NCBI GenBank assembly: GCA_016793325.1
Contig: JAEUKI010000052.1
Coordinates: 806,001 to 870,000 of the forward strand
From: Myxococcales bacterium
Lineage (GTDB): Bacteria > Myxococcota_A > Polyangia > Polyangiales > Ga0077539
Reading direction: 5' to 3'
DNA length: 64,000 nt
Shown: in pieces, positions 9,040 to 18,147 of the stretch
Layout of the letters: each line of letters starts with the position of its first letter
Numbering within the stretch: the stretch's first letter is position 1
Position numbers and translations under genes: made by a program
The notes under the pieces: generated by a model
What the model was told of the DNA's origin: nothing
Databases searched by the model: none
Seen by the model: the letters and a program-made list of their open reading frames with translations, nothing else

Positions 9040-12000
9040 CCGCCGGCCTGAATCGCGATCCCGAGCTTCTGTCGGAGGTAGAAGTACTCGTCGCTCACGG
9101 CGAACGCGATGAGCTCGCGCGTGCGGTCCTTCGCGGGCAGCGGCGACTGATCCTCGGGCGTCGCGCGAATCACGGCGAGCGCGCGCGGGAGGTCGTTCGC
9201 GAGCACGAAGCCCACGCGATCGGACGTGAGGTCGACCGCCGTCGTCCAGCGCTTGAGGTCGAGGGCGTTGTCGAGGTTGAGCAGCTTCGTGACGAGCGAC
9301 GTGAGGTGCTCGTACGACGGACCCGTGACGTGCTGCTTGATCGCCGCGCCGTTTTCCTGCACCGCGCCCATGAGCTCGGGCGCGATCGGAAACGCGGGAT
9401 TGACCGTGCGAATCGCGGCGAAGAGCCACGCGCGAAGGCCCGTTCCGGTGGGGACGAGCTGGCGCACGAAGTGACCGCCGCGGAAGTACGCCATCTTGCT
9501 GCCGACGATGAAGGCCAGCGCTTGCGCGGGTCCTCCGCCGAGCGCCGCGCGTCCGAGCACGAACGACGGCGGGCTCGTGAGCATCACGTTCAAGCCCGAG
9601 TCGTCGGCTTCGTTGACGTACACGGGCGGGTTCTTCAACCCGAGCGTCCCCGCGGCATAGTGAATCGTGCGCGCCATCGCGCTGCCGTGCGCCGACGCGT
9701 CGATGATCTGCGACTCGGTGACGCCGTACGCCTCGCGCTTCTCGGCGCGCGTCGCGAGCAGCGCGGGCAAGATCGTCGTGAAGATTCCCGTGAGCAGCGG
9801 ATCTTGCGTCGGGTGCGCGAGCGAGCGCGACCAGAGGTCTTCGCTCACCTTGTCGTTCGCCGCGGCCGCCGCGTCGCTGCGGAACTTCTTGAAGAAGCCC
9901 TCTTCGTCGGGCTCCGCCGCCTTGAGCGCCGCGAGCGCCTGGCACAAGCACCACGCCTCGTCCGGCTTGCGCGCCGTCGTGTAGAGCTTGCGCAGCACTC
10001 GGTAGTGCTCGCCGCGCGTCGGGTCCTTGGCGACCACGGCTTTTTGCGCGCGAATCGCCTTGTCGATGTGCTTCTTCGGCTCGCGCAGGTACAGCGCCGC
10101 GAGCTTGTCCGTGAGCTCGAGCGACGGGTCGAGCTCCTGCGCTTTTTCGTAGGACGAGATCGCGTCGTCGGTCTTGTCCGCTTGCGACGCGATCGCGTCT
10201 CCGAGCGCCGCGTACCCGCGCGCTTGGGCGGTCTTCGCGCCGTCTCCCGTGAGCTTCGAGAGCGCCTTCTTCGCCGCGGACTCGAGCAGCGAGAACTCCT
10301 TGCGCGCGACGCGCACCTCCGCGAGCCCCTCGAGCGCGCGGATCGACGTGGGATCGTACTCGAGCGCGCGCTCGTAGTAGCTCGCCCCCTCGTCGGGGCG
10401 GTTGAGCTGCTGCGCGCAGAGCTGCGCCGCCGTGAGGTAGTACTTCGCGAGCTGCGAGCGGTCGTCGACGAGGTCCGCGAGGCGCAGGATCACCTCGACG
10501 AGGCGGCTCCAGTCCTGGCCCTCGCTGTAGAGCTGCACGAGCTTCATCAACAAGCGACGGTCATCGGGCCGCGCTTCGAGCGCGCTCATGAACGCGCGCG
10601 CCGCCTGCGCCTTGTCCGAGAGCTTCGTCGCGTACAGCTCGCCGAGCTCGATGTAGAGGTCGTAGCGCTTGTCCGCCGGCGCGTGCTCGGCCTTCTGGCG
10701 TCGAACGCGCGCGACCTCCTCCCACTTGCCCTGCTGGCCGTACGCGTCTGCGAGCGAATCTGCAGCGTCGATCGACGCAGGGTCGAGCTCGACCGCCTCG
10801 TTGAGGACGCGCACCGCGGCCGCGGCGTCGCCGAGCTTGCTCGCCGCGCGACCGAGGTTGGTCAGCACCTGCGCGCGCTCGGGCCGCTCCATCTCTTTGC
10901 CGTGCGTGAGCACGAGCGCCTCGTAGTCCTTGCGCGCTTGCTCGTAGCGACCGATCGCAAACGCCGCGTCCGCTGCGGATTTTTGCACCGAACGATCGCC
11001 CGGCGCGAGCTCGCGCGCCTTGGCAAACGCGTCGAGGGCCGCGGCTTCGTCTCCGCTCTTCGCGAGCGCTTGGCCGTACTTGAGCGCGACGCGCACGCCC
11101 TCTTCTTTGCCGAGCTCTTTGACGCGCCCCGCGCGTTGCGCGAGGAGCTTCGCTGCCTCTGCAAACTCGCCGGCGTCGAACTTGAGCTCGCCGAGCATGG
11201 TGGAGGCGTCTTCGTTGGTCGAGTCGAGCAGGACCGCCTTCTGCGCGGCCTCCATCGCCTTCGCCGGGCTCTCGACGCGGTCGCGGTAGATCTTGGCGAC
11301 CTCGGTCCAGAGCTTGGCGCGCTGGTTGGTTCCGTCGGCGGCCTCGATCTCGCGCTGGAGAATCTCGATCGCGCCCTGCGCGTCTCCGCGCGACGCGTAG
11401 AGATCACGGAGCCGCGCGGTCGCAGGCCCGTAGTCGTCCACGGCGTCGAGCGCGCGCTTGTAGCGCTCGATCGCGCCGTCGAGGTCGTGCTTGTCTTCGA
11501 GGATCTTTCCTGCGCGAACGAAGGCCTCGGCCTTCTCTTGCGGCGTCTTGGCCTGCGCCGCGAGCATGTCGAGCGCCTGCGCCGCCGCCTTCACGTCGCC
11601 CTTGAGCGCGCGGACCTTCGCGGCGCCTTCGAGCGCTGCGTTGTTGGTTCCGTCCGCTTCGAGCGCCTTCTCGAACGCCTCGCTCGCTCGGTCGATCGAG
11701 CCGATCGGATCGAGCAGCACGCGTCCGCGCTGCGCGTGGAGGTCCGCCTTGCGCGTGGACGACTCGACGATCTGCGCGTGACGATCGAGCAGGTCGACGA
11801 GCTGCTCCCAGTGACGCGTCACGCGATAGAGCCGCGCGAGCCCCGTCAGCGCTGGGTCGTTCGACTGGTCGATCGCCAGCACGCTCTCGAACGACGCGGT
11901 CGCCTTCGCGTGATCGACGAACTCCTCTTCGTAGATCGCCGCGACGCGGTTGTAGAGCTCGATCTTCTGCCGCGGCGTCGCCGCGACGCCGATCTGCGCT

Positions 12001-14330
12001 TCGAGCACGTGGAGCAGCTTCTCGTTTTGCCCCGTGCGCGCGTAGAGCCGCTCGAGGCCCTTCAGCGCCGTGATGTTCTTGCCGTCCTCCGCGCGCGCCT
12101 TCTCGTAGAAGTCCGCCGCCTTCGTGTCGTCCTTGAGGCGGTCCTCCCACGTCTCGGCGATCTCGCAGAGCGCCTCGCTGCGCGCCGCGCCCGTGAGCGC
12201 CTCGGACTTCTTCTCGAGCAGCGAGACCAAGCTCTTGTAGTCGTCTTGCGAGATGTAGATGCGCTCGAGGACCTGCAGCGCCTTGGCTTGCGCCGGGTCA
12301 TCTGCGAGCACTTTTTCAGCGATTTCGCGGGCGCGCTTGTCGTCGCCCACGCGCGCTTCGATGATGTCCGCGGCCTCTGCGCGATAGTCGCGCGCGCGGA
12401 TCGGGCTGCCTTGCGCGTCCGCGCGCTTCAAGAGCACCGCGACGAGCTCGGGCCACTGCTGCGCCTTGCGATAGATGTTCGCGGCGCCGTCGAGGGCTTG
12501 GTCGTTGTTCGGCTCGAGCGCGAGCGCCTGCGAGTAGCAGTTCGCCGCGTAGTCCGGGCGCGAGAGCTTGTCCGCGTACCAGCCGCCGAGGAGCACATAG
12601 AGGCGCGAGCCCTCGGACGGATCGCGGCCCTGCGCGCTCTGCGAGAGCGTCGTGAGCACTTCGTTCCACCGGGCGACGTCGCTGCCCGCGAGGCGCTCGA
12701 TCTCGCGCGCGTACTCGTCGACGTGCGGAGCGCTCGAGACCGCTTCGCTCGCGGCCACGAGGGCGTTTTCGCTGTCCTTCAGCTCGACTTCGTAGACCTT
12801 CGCGAGCTCGTGGTAGAGCTCGGCCTTCTTGTCTGCGAGCTTCTCTTGATCGGCCTCTTCGAGCAGCAGCTCGGCCTTCTCTTCGGGCGTCGCCATCGCG
12901 CGACGGATCTCGACGATCTTCGCGAGGACGATCTCGTCCTTCTCGTCGAGCTTGTGAATTTCCTCGTAGAGCGCGCGCGCCTTCGCGAGGTCCTTCGTCT
13001 CGATCTGCGCCACGCGCGCCGCGCGAAACAGCAGCGCCTTCTTCGCGCTGTCGTTGTCCGCCTTCGCGATGACCTCTTCGAGCGCCGCGAGCACGTCCGC
13101 CCACGGAACCCCTCGCCCGCCGCACGCCTCGAGCGCGAGCGCCTTGTCGTCGTCGGCTGGCGCCGCGAGCACGGCCGCCTTGCGCGCGTCGAACTCTTCG
13201 CGCGTGACGTCCGCGAGGCGCTTTCCAGCAGCGGCGTCGCTGAGCGCGCGGACAAACTCACCGGCGCTCGCGAAGCGCTCGGCCGGCGTCTTCGAGAGCA
13301 CCTGCGCGAACACAGGGTCGAGGTCCTTGCTCACCCACCCGCGCGGAGCGACCTTCGACGGCGCCTCGGCCACCTGCGAGACGTGCGCCACGATCTGATC
13401 GATCGGCGTCGCGCCAGCGAAGGGCGCCTTGCCCGTGAGCACCTCGTACGCGAGGCAACCAAACGCGTACACGTCCGAACGAACGTCCGCCGCAGCGCCC
13501 GATCGCGCTCGCTCGGGCGCGATGTTGCGCGCCGAGCCCACCAGCACGAGCAACGAAGACGAATCGAGCCCGCCTTCGCGCGAGCCGGTCATGCGATCGA
13601 CCGCGAAATCAACGAGGACTCCGTTCAGCTGTCCTTCGCGACGAACGATCATCACGTGCTCGGGCCGCAGGTCCGAGTGCATGATCCCCACCGCGTGCGC
13701 GGCGTCGAGCCCCGCCGCGATCGACTCGAGCAGCGCGCGCGCCTCGTTCAAGTGCATCGCGCCCGTGCGTCCGAGCCGGACGCTCAAGAGCTGACCGTCG
13801 ATGTGCTCGCTCGCGAGGTACGGCCTTCCGTCGGGCAAAACGCCGGCAGCGAGCACCTTGACGACTGCGGGGTGATCGACGCGCTTGAGCGCGCGCTGGG
13901 CCAGCAAGAACCGCTGCAGGCCCTTTCGATCGCGGACTTTCGTCTCGCGAAGGACCTTGAGCGTCACTTGCTTTCCGTCGGCGTTGGCCATGAAGACCGA
14001 GCCGAACCCCTCGTCGTTGATCTTCTTCTGGATGCGAAATCCAGCGACCGTCGCGCCAGGCTGCAGGTCGTCCGCGCGGCCGTCGTACACGACGCGCACG
14101 CGCGGCGCGGCGTCGCGGTCCTTGAGGACGATCGCGTCCGCGAGCGCTTCGAGCATCTCTTCTCGCGAACAACGGTCGACGAGCGCCCGCGCGAACGCGG
14201 CCTTGCTCGTCGTCCCGCCGACGTCATTCGGGTCGAGGTCGAGCAGCTCGGACGAGAGCTTCTGCAGCGATTCGAGGTCGAACAGGCGCTCGAGTTCGGC
14301 GCGCAGCACGTCAGACGGGGCAGAGGACAT
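9036..14330 (-). CDS. Giant Ser/Thr protein kinase-like protein with TPR array
   Basis: A 1764-residue protein. Residues 8-72 form a short all-helical domain (ELERLFDLESLQKLSSELL, then ALVDRCSREEMLEALADAI) resembling the effector-associated-domain class. The kinase fold spans about 97-370: Gly-rich loop INDEGFGSV, Lys125 in VTLKVL, catalytic loop HSDLRPEH (218-225; usual HRDLKPEN), DFA (241-243; usual DFG), APE (271-273) and SDVYAFGCLAYEVLTG. The catalytic Asp220 is kept, but the metal-binding Asn is His and DFG Gly is Ala, so activity may be low. From about 470 to 1450 there are two dozen or so TPR-like helix pairs, then a C-terminal domain of about 300 residues without recognised motifs. 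The ATG at 14330 is preferred over an upstream in-frame start 31 codons earlier, whose extra residues lack family character. Its stop overlaps the kinase gene end at 9036-9039 (convergent). Confidence 0.9.
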   Translation of the reverse strand: MSSAPSDVLRAELERLFDLESLQKLSSELLDLDPNDVGGTTSKAAFARALVDRCSREEMLEALADAIVLKDRDAAPRVRVVYDGRADDLQPGATVAGFRIQKKINDEGFGSVFMANADGKQVTLKVLRETKVRDRKGLQRFLLAQRALKRVDHPAVVKVLAAGVLPDGRPYLASEHIDGQLLSVRLGRTGAMHLNEARALLESIAAGLDAAHAVGIMHSDLRPEHVMIVRREGQLNGVLVDFAVDRMTGSREGGLDSSSLLVLVGSARNIAPERARSGAAADVRSDVYAFGCLAYEVLTGKAPFAGATPIDQIVAHVSQVAEAPSKVAPRGWVSKDLDPVFAQVLSKTPAERFASAGEFVRALSDAAAGKRLADVTREEFDARKAAVLAAPADDDKALALEACGGRGVPWADVLAALEEVIAKADNDSAKKALLFRAARVAQIETKDLAKARALYEEIHKLDEKDEIVLAKIVEIRRAMATPEEKAELLLEEADQEKLADKKAELYHELAKVYEVELKDSENALVAASEAVSSAPHVDEYAREIERLAGSDVARWNEVLTTLSQSAQGRDPSEGSRLYVLLGGWYADKLSRPDYAANCYSQALALEPNNDQALDGAANIYRKAQQWPELVAVLLKRADAQGSPIRARDYRAEAADIIEARVGDDKRAREIAEKVLADDPAQAKALQVLERIYISQDDYKSLVSLLEKKSEALTGAARSEALCEIAETWEDRLKDDTKAADFYEKARAEDGKNITALKGLERLYARTGQNEKLLHVLEAQIGVAATPRQKIELYNRVAAIYEEEFVDHAKATASFESVLAIDQSNDPALTGLARLYRVTRHWEQLVDLLDRHAQIVESSTRKADLHAQRGRVLLDPIGSIDRASEAFEKALEADGTNNAALEGAAKVRALKGDVKAAAQALDMLAAQAKTPQEKAEAFVRAGKILEDKHDLDGAIERYKRALDAVDDYGPATARLRDLYASRGDAQGAIEILQREIEAADGTNQRAKLWTEVAKIYRDRVESPAKAMEAAQKAVLLDSTNEDASTMLGELKFDAGEFAEAAKLLAQRAGRVKELGKEEGVRVALKYGQALAKSGDEAAALDAFAKARELAPGDRSVQKSAADAAFAIGRYEQARKDYEALVLTHGKEMERPERAQVLTNLGRAASKLGDAAAAVRVLNEAVELDPASIDAADSLADAYGQQGKWEEVARVRRQKAEHAPADKRYDLYIELGELYATKLSDKAQAARAFMSALEARPDDRRLLMKLVQLYSEGQDWSRLVEVILRLADLVDDRSQLAKYYLTAAQLCAQQLNRPDEGASYYERALEYDPTSIRALEGLAEVRVARKEFSLLESAAKKALSKLTGDGAKTAQARGYAALGDAIASQADKTDDAISSYEKAQELDPSLELTDKLAALYLREPKKHIDKAIRAQKAVVAKDPTRGEHYRVLRKLYTTARKPDEAWCLCQALAALKAAEPDEEGFFKKFRSDAAAAANDKVSEDLWSRSLAHPTQDPLLTGIFTTILPALLATRAEKREAYGVTESQIIDASAHGSAMARTIHYAAGTLGLKNPPVYVNEADDSGLNVMLTSPPSFVLGRAALGGGPAQALAFIVGSKMAYFRGGHFVRQLVPTGTGLRAWLFAAIRTVNPAFPIAPELMGAVQENGAAIKQHVTGPSYEHLTSLVTKLLNLDNALDLKRWTTAVDLTSDRVGFVLANDLPRALAVIRATPEDQSPLPAKDRTRELIAFAVSDEYFYLRQKLGIAIQAGG

Positions 14331-14573
14331 CGCGAGAGACGCTCCCTTGTGGGTTCGTGGGATCGTTGAAGAGCTCGCCCGTCGGTGCTCGATGTCGAAA
14401 CGTTCGGTTGATTCGCCGACCAACCGCTCGATGCGACGCCGTCCTTCGGGCGCGCGAAGCCTATACCGTGTGGCCCTCGCGATAGAATCCCTATCCGGCC
14501 CCTCACCGACGCCAATCGCTCATTTCTGTCCGTCGGCGAACCAAAGCGCTGGACGCTGGCGTTTTCGTCGCGG

Positions 14574-15974
14574 GTGGTATGGTCCCTCGAAGTGGCTCTG
14601 CTCTCTCGATCGCGTCGGATCGTCGCGAGCGTCGCGGCGATCCTCCTCACGTGCCTCGAAGCCAAGGACGCCAGCGCGAACGGGCGCTTTCCTGCCGCGC
14701 AGCTCGTTCAGCTGTCCCCCGACGGCCAGTCCGTGGCGCTGCGGTTGACCTTCGGCTTCGCGATCAGCGACGACCGCGGCCAGAGCTGGCACTGGCTCTG
14801 CGAGGACCTGCTCAACTACGGAACGGGCGCGTTCGACCCGGCGTTTACGCTCGACGCGAGCCGAAGGCTCTTTGTCGGCGCGCCCGACGGGCTCGCGCGC
14901 GTGGCTCGGGACCGCTGTTCGCACGAGCGCATCACCAACCTCGAACGAGAGTTCGTGATCGACCTCGATCGATCCAGGGACGGACGCACGGTGCTCGCCA
15001 TCACGTCGTCGGGCGCGGACGGAGCGCGCAATCGCGTGTGGCGCTCGGAGGACGGCGGCGAGTCCTTCACCGCGCTCGGCGCTGGGTTCGGGCCCGAGAC
15101 GCTCTTCGAGACCGTCGAGGTAGCGCGCTCGAACACGCAGCGCGTCTACGCCACCGCTGTGCGAAACAGCCCGCGGCGCGTCGTGTTTTTTCGCAGCGAC
15201 GACGGCGGAGCGACGATGCGCGAGAGCTCGCTCGACATGTTCGGGGTCGACGACGCGTTCGTCGCGGGCGTCGACGGGACCAACCCCGATGTCGTCTACG
15301 TTCGCGCGCGGCTCGCGGGCTCAGCGTCGCTCGACGCCGGCGCTGCCGCATCGCCGACGCTGTTGCTCCGCACGAGCGACGGCGGCGCGAGCTTTCGTGA
15401 AATCGCGCGCAGCACCGGCGCGATGAACGGCTTCGCGCTCTCGGACGACGGCCTCACCGTCTGGTACGGAACGACCCACCCCGACGACGGCCTACGTCGC
15501 TCGGTCTCGGGCGCACCCTTCGAGCGCGTCAACGACGCGCGCATCACGGGACTTCGCTTTCACGAAGGGACGCTCTGGGTCGCCGCGAACTGGGTCCTCG
15601 ACTCGTTTGCGCTCGCGAAGAGCACCGACGGAGGACGCACGCTCGAGCCCGTGCTTCGCTCGTTTTGTGAGCTCCGCGGCGCGCCAACGTGCGGCCCGAG
15701 CACGGACGTCACGGCGCTCTGCGGCGCGCGTTGGACCGTGTATCGCGCCTCGACGCTCGCGTGCCCCGTCTCGTCGCCGGACGCGTCGATCGAACCGTCG
15801 CCGACGATGGACGCGAGCGTCGAGCCCCCTGTGAGCACCCCCGGTTGCCGTTGCGCGCTCGTCGCTGATCGACGCCCGAGCTCCGCGATGCTGTCGCTCT
15901 TCGCCGTCGCCGCGATCGTGGGCGCGCGCGCGCGTCGCGGACGCTGTCAGCGCCCCGCGGGCCGCTGCGCCTGA
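14574..15974 (+). CDS. Exported beta-propeller-like protein with MYXO-CTERM-like tail
   Basis: About 466 residues. The N-terminus carries a signal peptide (ALLSRSRRIVASVAAILLTC). A second in-frame GTG at 14592 would place that signal peptide right at the start and is equally likely; neither start has a clear ribosome-binding site. The body contains repeated S-x-D-x-G-x-[ST]-[FW] motifs (SDDRGQSWHW, SEDGGESFTALG, SDDGGATMRE, SDGGASFREI, STDGGRTLEP), as in BNR/sortilin-type propellers. The C-terminus has a Ser/Pro linker, GCRC, a hydrophobic stretch (SAMLSLFAVAAIVGA) and an Arg cluster. This layout matches the MYXO-CTERM surface-sorting signal described for myxobacteria. Probably surface-exposed; ligand unknown. 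Divergent from the giant kinase gene. Confidence 0.85.
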   Translation: MVWSLEVALLSRSRRIVASVAAILLTCLEAKDASANGRFPAAQLVQLSPDGQSVALRLTFGFAISDDRGQSWHWLCEDLLNYGTGAFDPAFTLDASRRLFVGAPDGLARVARDRCSHERITNLEREFVIDLDRSRDGRTVLAITSSGADGARNRVWRSEDGGESFTALGAGFGPETLFETVEVARSNTQRVYATAVRNSPRRVVFFRSDDGGATMRESSLDMFGVDDAFVAGVDGTNPDVVYVRARLAGSASLDAGAAASPTLLLRTSDGGASFREIARSTGAMNGFALSDDGLTVWYGTTHPDDGLRRSVSGAPFERVNDARITGLRFHEGTLWVAANWVLDSFALAKSTDGGRTLEPVLRSFCELRGAPTCGPSTDVTALCGARWTVYRASTLACPVSSPDASIEPSPTMDASVEPPVSTPGCRCALVADRRPSSAMLSLFAVAAIVGARARRGRCQRPAGRCA

Positions 15975-17050
15975 TCGACCTGCTCCCACTCGAGCTCGAA
16001 CGAGCCGAGCTGCGAGCGGACGATCTCGAGGTTCTTGTCGTTGCTGTCGTTCTTCACGCCGCGCGCGAGCAGCGCCATCTGTCGCTCGATTTCGCCGAGC
16101 AAGTCGCACATCACCGAGAGGCGCTCGCGGTCGACCGTGCGGCGGTCCTTGCTCGCGTAGCGGTTGCGGTACTCGTCGAAGACCTCGTTCGCCGCGCCGC
16201 CGAGGTTGCCCGCGAGGTCGTCGATCGACGAGCTCTCCTTGGCCTTGCGGATCTCTTCGATCTCTTTGCGATACGTGTCGAGGTTTCCGTCGATCACGCC
16301 GATGTTGTCCTTGTTGATCTGCGCGACCGAGCTCTCGCGCTGCAGGTCCATCATGCGCGTCTTGATGCGCTCGAGGTTGCGGACCATGCGCTCGAGCAGC
16401 TCGACGCGGCGCGAAGTGCGGCTCTTGCCCGCGAAGTGATCGCGGTAGAGGTCGAACTGCGCGTTGGCGAGCGAGGCGAGGTTGCCCGACTGTTCTTCGG
16501 GCGTTCCCGCGCCGTACGCGCGGGCGATCTCGTCGCGCTCGGTGCGGTACATCGTGAGGGCCTGCGTGACGGCCTCGAGGTCGCGACGAAACGGCGCCGC
16601 GCCGTTCTTCGCGATGATCGCGCTCATCTGCGTCGAGACCACCGAGAGGTCGTCGACCATCTCTTCCATCAGGCCGAGGTCGCGCGTCGAGCGGCTCTTG
16701 CCCGCGAAGTGCCTGCGATAGCGCGCCATCACGAAGTTCGCCGTCTGCGCGAGCGGCGCGAAGACCTCGAAATCGGGACCCGCAGACTTCGCCTCGGCGA
16801 TCGCGGCCTTCTCGCCCTCGAACATCTTGAGCTGCTCTTGCGCGTCGGCCTTGAGCGACGAGAGCTCGCTGTCGCGCGACGCGTTGGGCGTCGCGTCGAT
16901 CTGCATGAGCACGTTCTTTACGCGCCGAATGAGCCCGTCCATCTCCGAGATGTCGCGCGTCCCACGCGATTGTCCGGCGAACTTGCTGTCGTACACCTTC
17001 GAGATGGCCTCGAGTTCTTGTTTCATGCGGGTCGCGATGAAGCTCGCCAT
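15947..17050 (-). CDS. Protein of four ~91-residue repeats (FAGKSRxTRD motif)
   Basis: A 367-residue soluble, predicted all-alpha protein with four copies of an unrecognised repeat. Each copy is headed by a basic motif: FAGQSRGTRD (24-33), FAGKSRSTRD (115-124), FAGKSRTSRR (206-215) and YASKDRRTVD (298-307). The spacing is 91, 91 and 92 residues. After each motif comes a helix with a Leu/Met pattern (LMEEMVDDLSVVSTQM, LLERMVRNLERIKTRM) and an acidic helix (YRTERDEIARA, YRKEIEEIRKA). No catalytic motif, signal peptide or membrane segment is seen. The ATG at 17050 is supported by GGAG nine bases upstream; the extra 38 residues of the longer frame lack repeat character. Its last 28 bases overlap the converging gene at 14574-15974. 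It follows the PP2C gene on the same strand after 185 bp. Confidence 0.85.
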   Translation of the reverse strand: MASFIATRMKQELEAISKVYDSKFAGQSRGTRDISEMDGLIRRVKNVLMQIDATPNASRDSELSSLKADAQEQLKMFEGEKAAIAEAKSAGPDFEVFAPLAQTANFVMARYRRHFAGKSRSTRDLGLMEEMVDDLSVVSTQMSAIIAKNGAAPFRRDLEAVTQALTMYRTERDEIARAYGAGTPEEQSGNLASLANAQFDLYRDHFAGKSRTSRRVELLERMVRNLERIKTRMMDLQRESSVAQINKDNIGVIDGNLDTYRKEIEEIRKAKESSSIDDLAGNLGGAANEVFDEYRNRYASKDRRTVDRERLSVMCDLLGEIERQMALLARGVKNDSNDKNLEIVRSQLGSFELEWEQVDQAQRPAGR

Positions 17051-17235
17051 GCGCTGATACTCCGTCGAAGTGGTCTTTGATGATCGCGACCTGCGCGCGT
17101 GCGCAGGCCCGAAGCGCGCGGAGTATGGCGCGAATCGCCCGCTTGAGAAGGGGGAAGCGCGCACAGCCCCGACGCGAACCTGTCGAACGTCGTCTCGCTC
17201 GCCCCGCGCGAGCCCTTCGAATCGCAGCCTCGGGC

Positions 17236-17979
17236 TCAGCTCTCGGCGCGAAGCACGACGACCGAAATGTTGTCCGGTCCGCCGCGCTCGTTGGCTTCGG
17301 TCACGAGGCGACGGCAGATCTCGTCGAGCGACCCGCCCTCGGCGAGCAGCCGTTGCATCGCTGCGTCGTCGACGGGTCCGCAGAGCCCATCGGAGCAGAG
17401 CACGAACAGATCACCGGACTTCACGGTCTCGCGGCGAACGTCGGGCGCGGTGTCCGGCGCGGTCCCGAGCGCGCGCGTGATCACGTTGGAGTAGCTCGCC
17501 AGCGCCGCCATCACGGCCGGGTCGTCACCGCCGAGCTCTTCGATCAGCGAGTGATCGCGGGTCATGCGTTGGAGCGCGCCGTCCCGAAATCGGTAGCAGC
17601 GCGAGTCGCCCGCGTGCGCGATCCCGAGCGCGTCGCCGTCGGTGATCAGCGCCACGATCGTGGTGCCCATCCCTTTGTGCGCTCGGTTGGCTTGGCCCTC
17701 TTTGACGACGCGCTGGTTGGCGCGACGAATGGCCTGGTCGAGCGCGTCGAGGCGCGACGACGCGCTGCCGTCGCGGATGAGCTCGTGCACGGTGTCCCGC
17801 GCGATCGCGCTCGCGACTTCACCGGCGCGATGCCCCCCCATGCCATCAGCCACGAGGAAGAGACCGAGCGCCTCGTCGACGAGGAAAGTGTCTTCGTTGT
17901 GGTCTCGCTCCCGACCCACGTCGGTGAGCCCCGCTGCGACGAACTTCATCCCCGTACTCGACCCTTCGAACGCGATCAT
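17236..17979 (-). CDS. PP2C-family Ser/Thr protein phosphatase
   Basis: About 247 residues, a metal-dependent phosphatase domain with nothing attached. Diagnostic motifs are present in order: RDHNEDTF near the N-terminus, VADGMGGHRAGEVAS, GMGTTIVAL, AHAGDSRCYRFRDG, TRDHSL, SNVITRALG, LCSDGL and GGPDNISVVVL. All the metal-binding Asp residues expected for the family can be placed. The ATG at 17979 is chosen; another ATG at 17949 (MKFVAAGLTDVG) sits right at the domain start and is possible, while the frame also runs up to 18072. It lies 76 bp or more downstream of ftsZ on the same strand. It is a plausible partner for Ser/Thr kinases such as the one at 9036-14330, but no direct link is visible. 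Confidence 0.92.
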   Translation of the reverse strand: MIAFEGSSTGMKFVAAGLTDVGRERDHNEDTFLVDEALGLFLVADGMGGHRAGEVASAIARDTVHELIRDGSASSRLDALDQAIRRANQRVVKEGQANRAHKGMGTTIVALITDGDALGIAHAGDSRCYRFRDGALQRMTRDHSLIEELGGDDPAVMAALASYSNVITRALGTAPDTAPDVRRETVKSGDLFVLCSDGLCGPVDDAAMQRLLAEGGSLDEICRRLVTEANERGGPDNISVVVLRAES

Positions 17980-18147
17980 CCGCGAGATGCCTGAGTCTAC
18001 GACCAAGTTCACACCCGCGTGAACCTCGAAAAAGCGTCGATCGAGCGCATTTCTAGAGCTGACTCGACGCACGGCTCGGCATTTTCGTCGGCCGCCGTCC
18101 GAGTCATCCTACAGAATTCACTCCCCCGCAGCCCCCTCTCGCAGCCC

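Noticed and set aside
7848..14369. Very long open frame on the plus strand across the giant kinase gene
   Set aside because: It is an antisense shadow caused by GC-rich codon use; its sequence is Arg/Leu-rich with no domain, while the minus strand carries clear kinase and TPR motifs.
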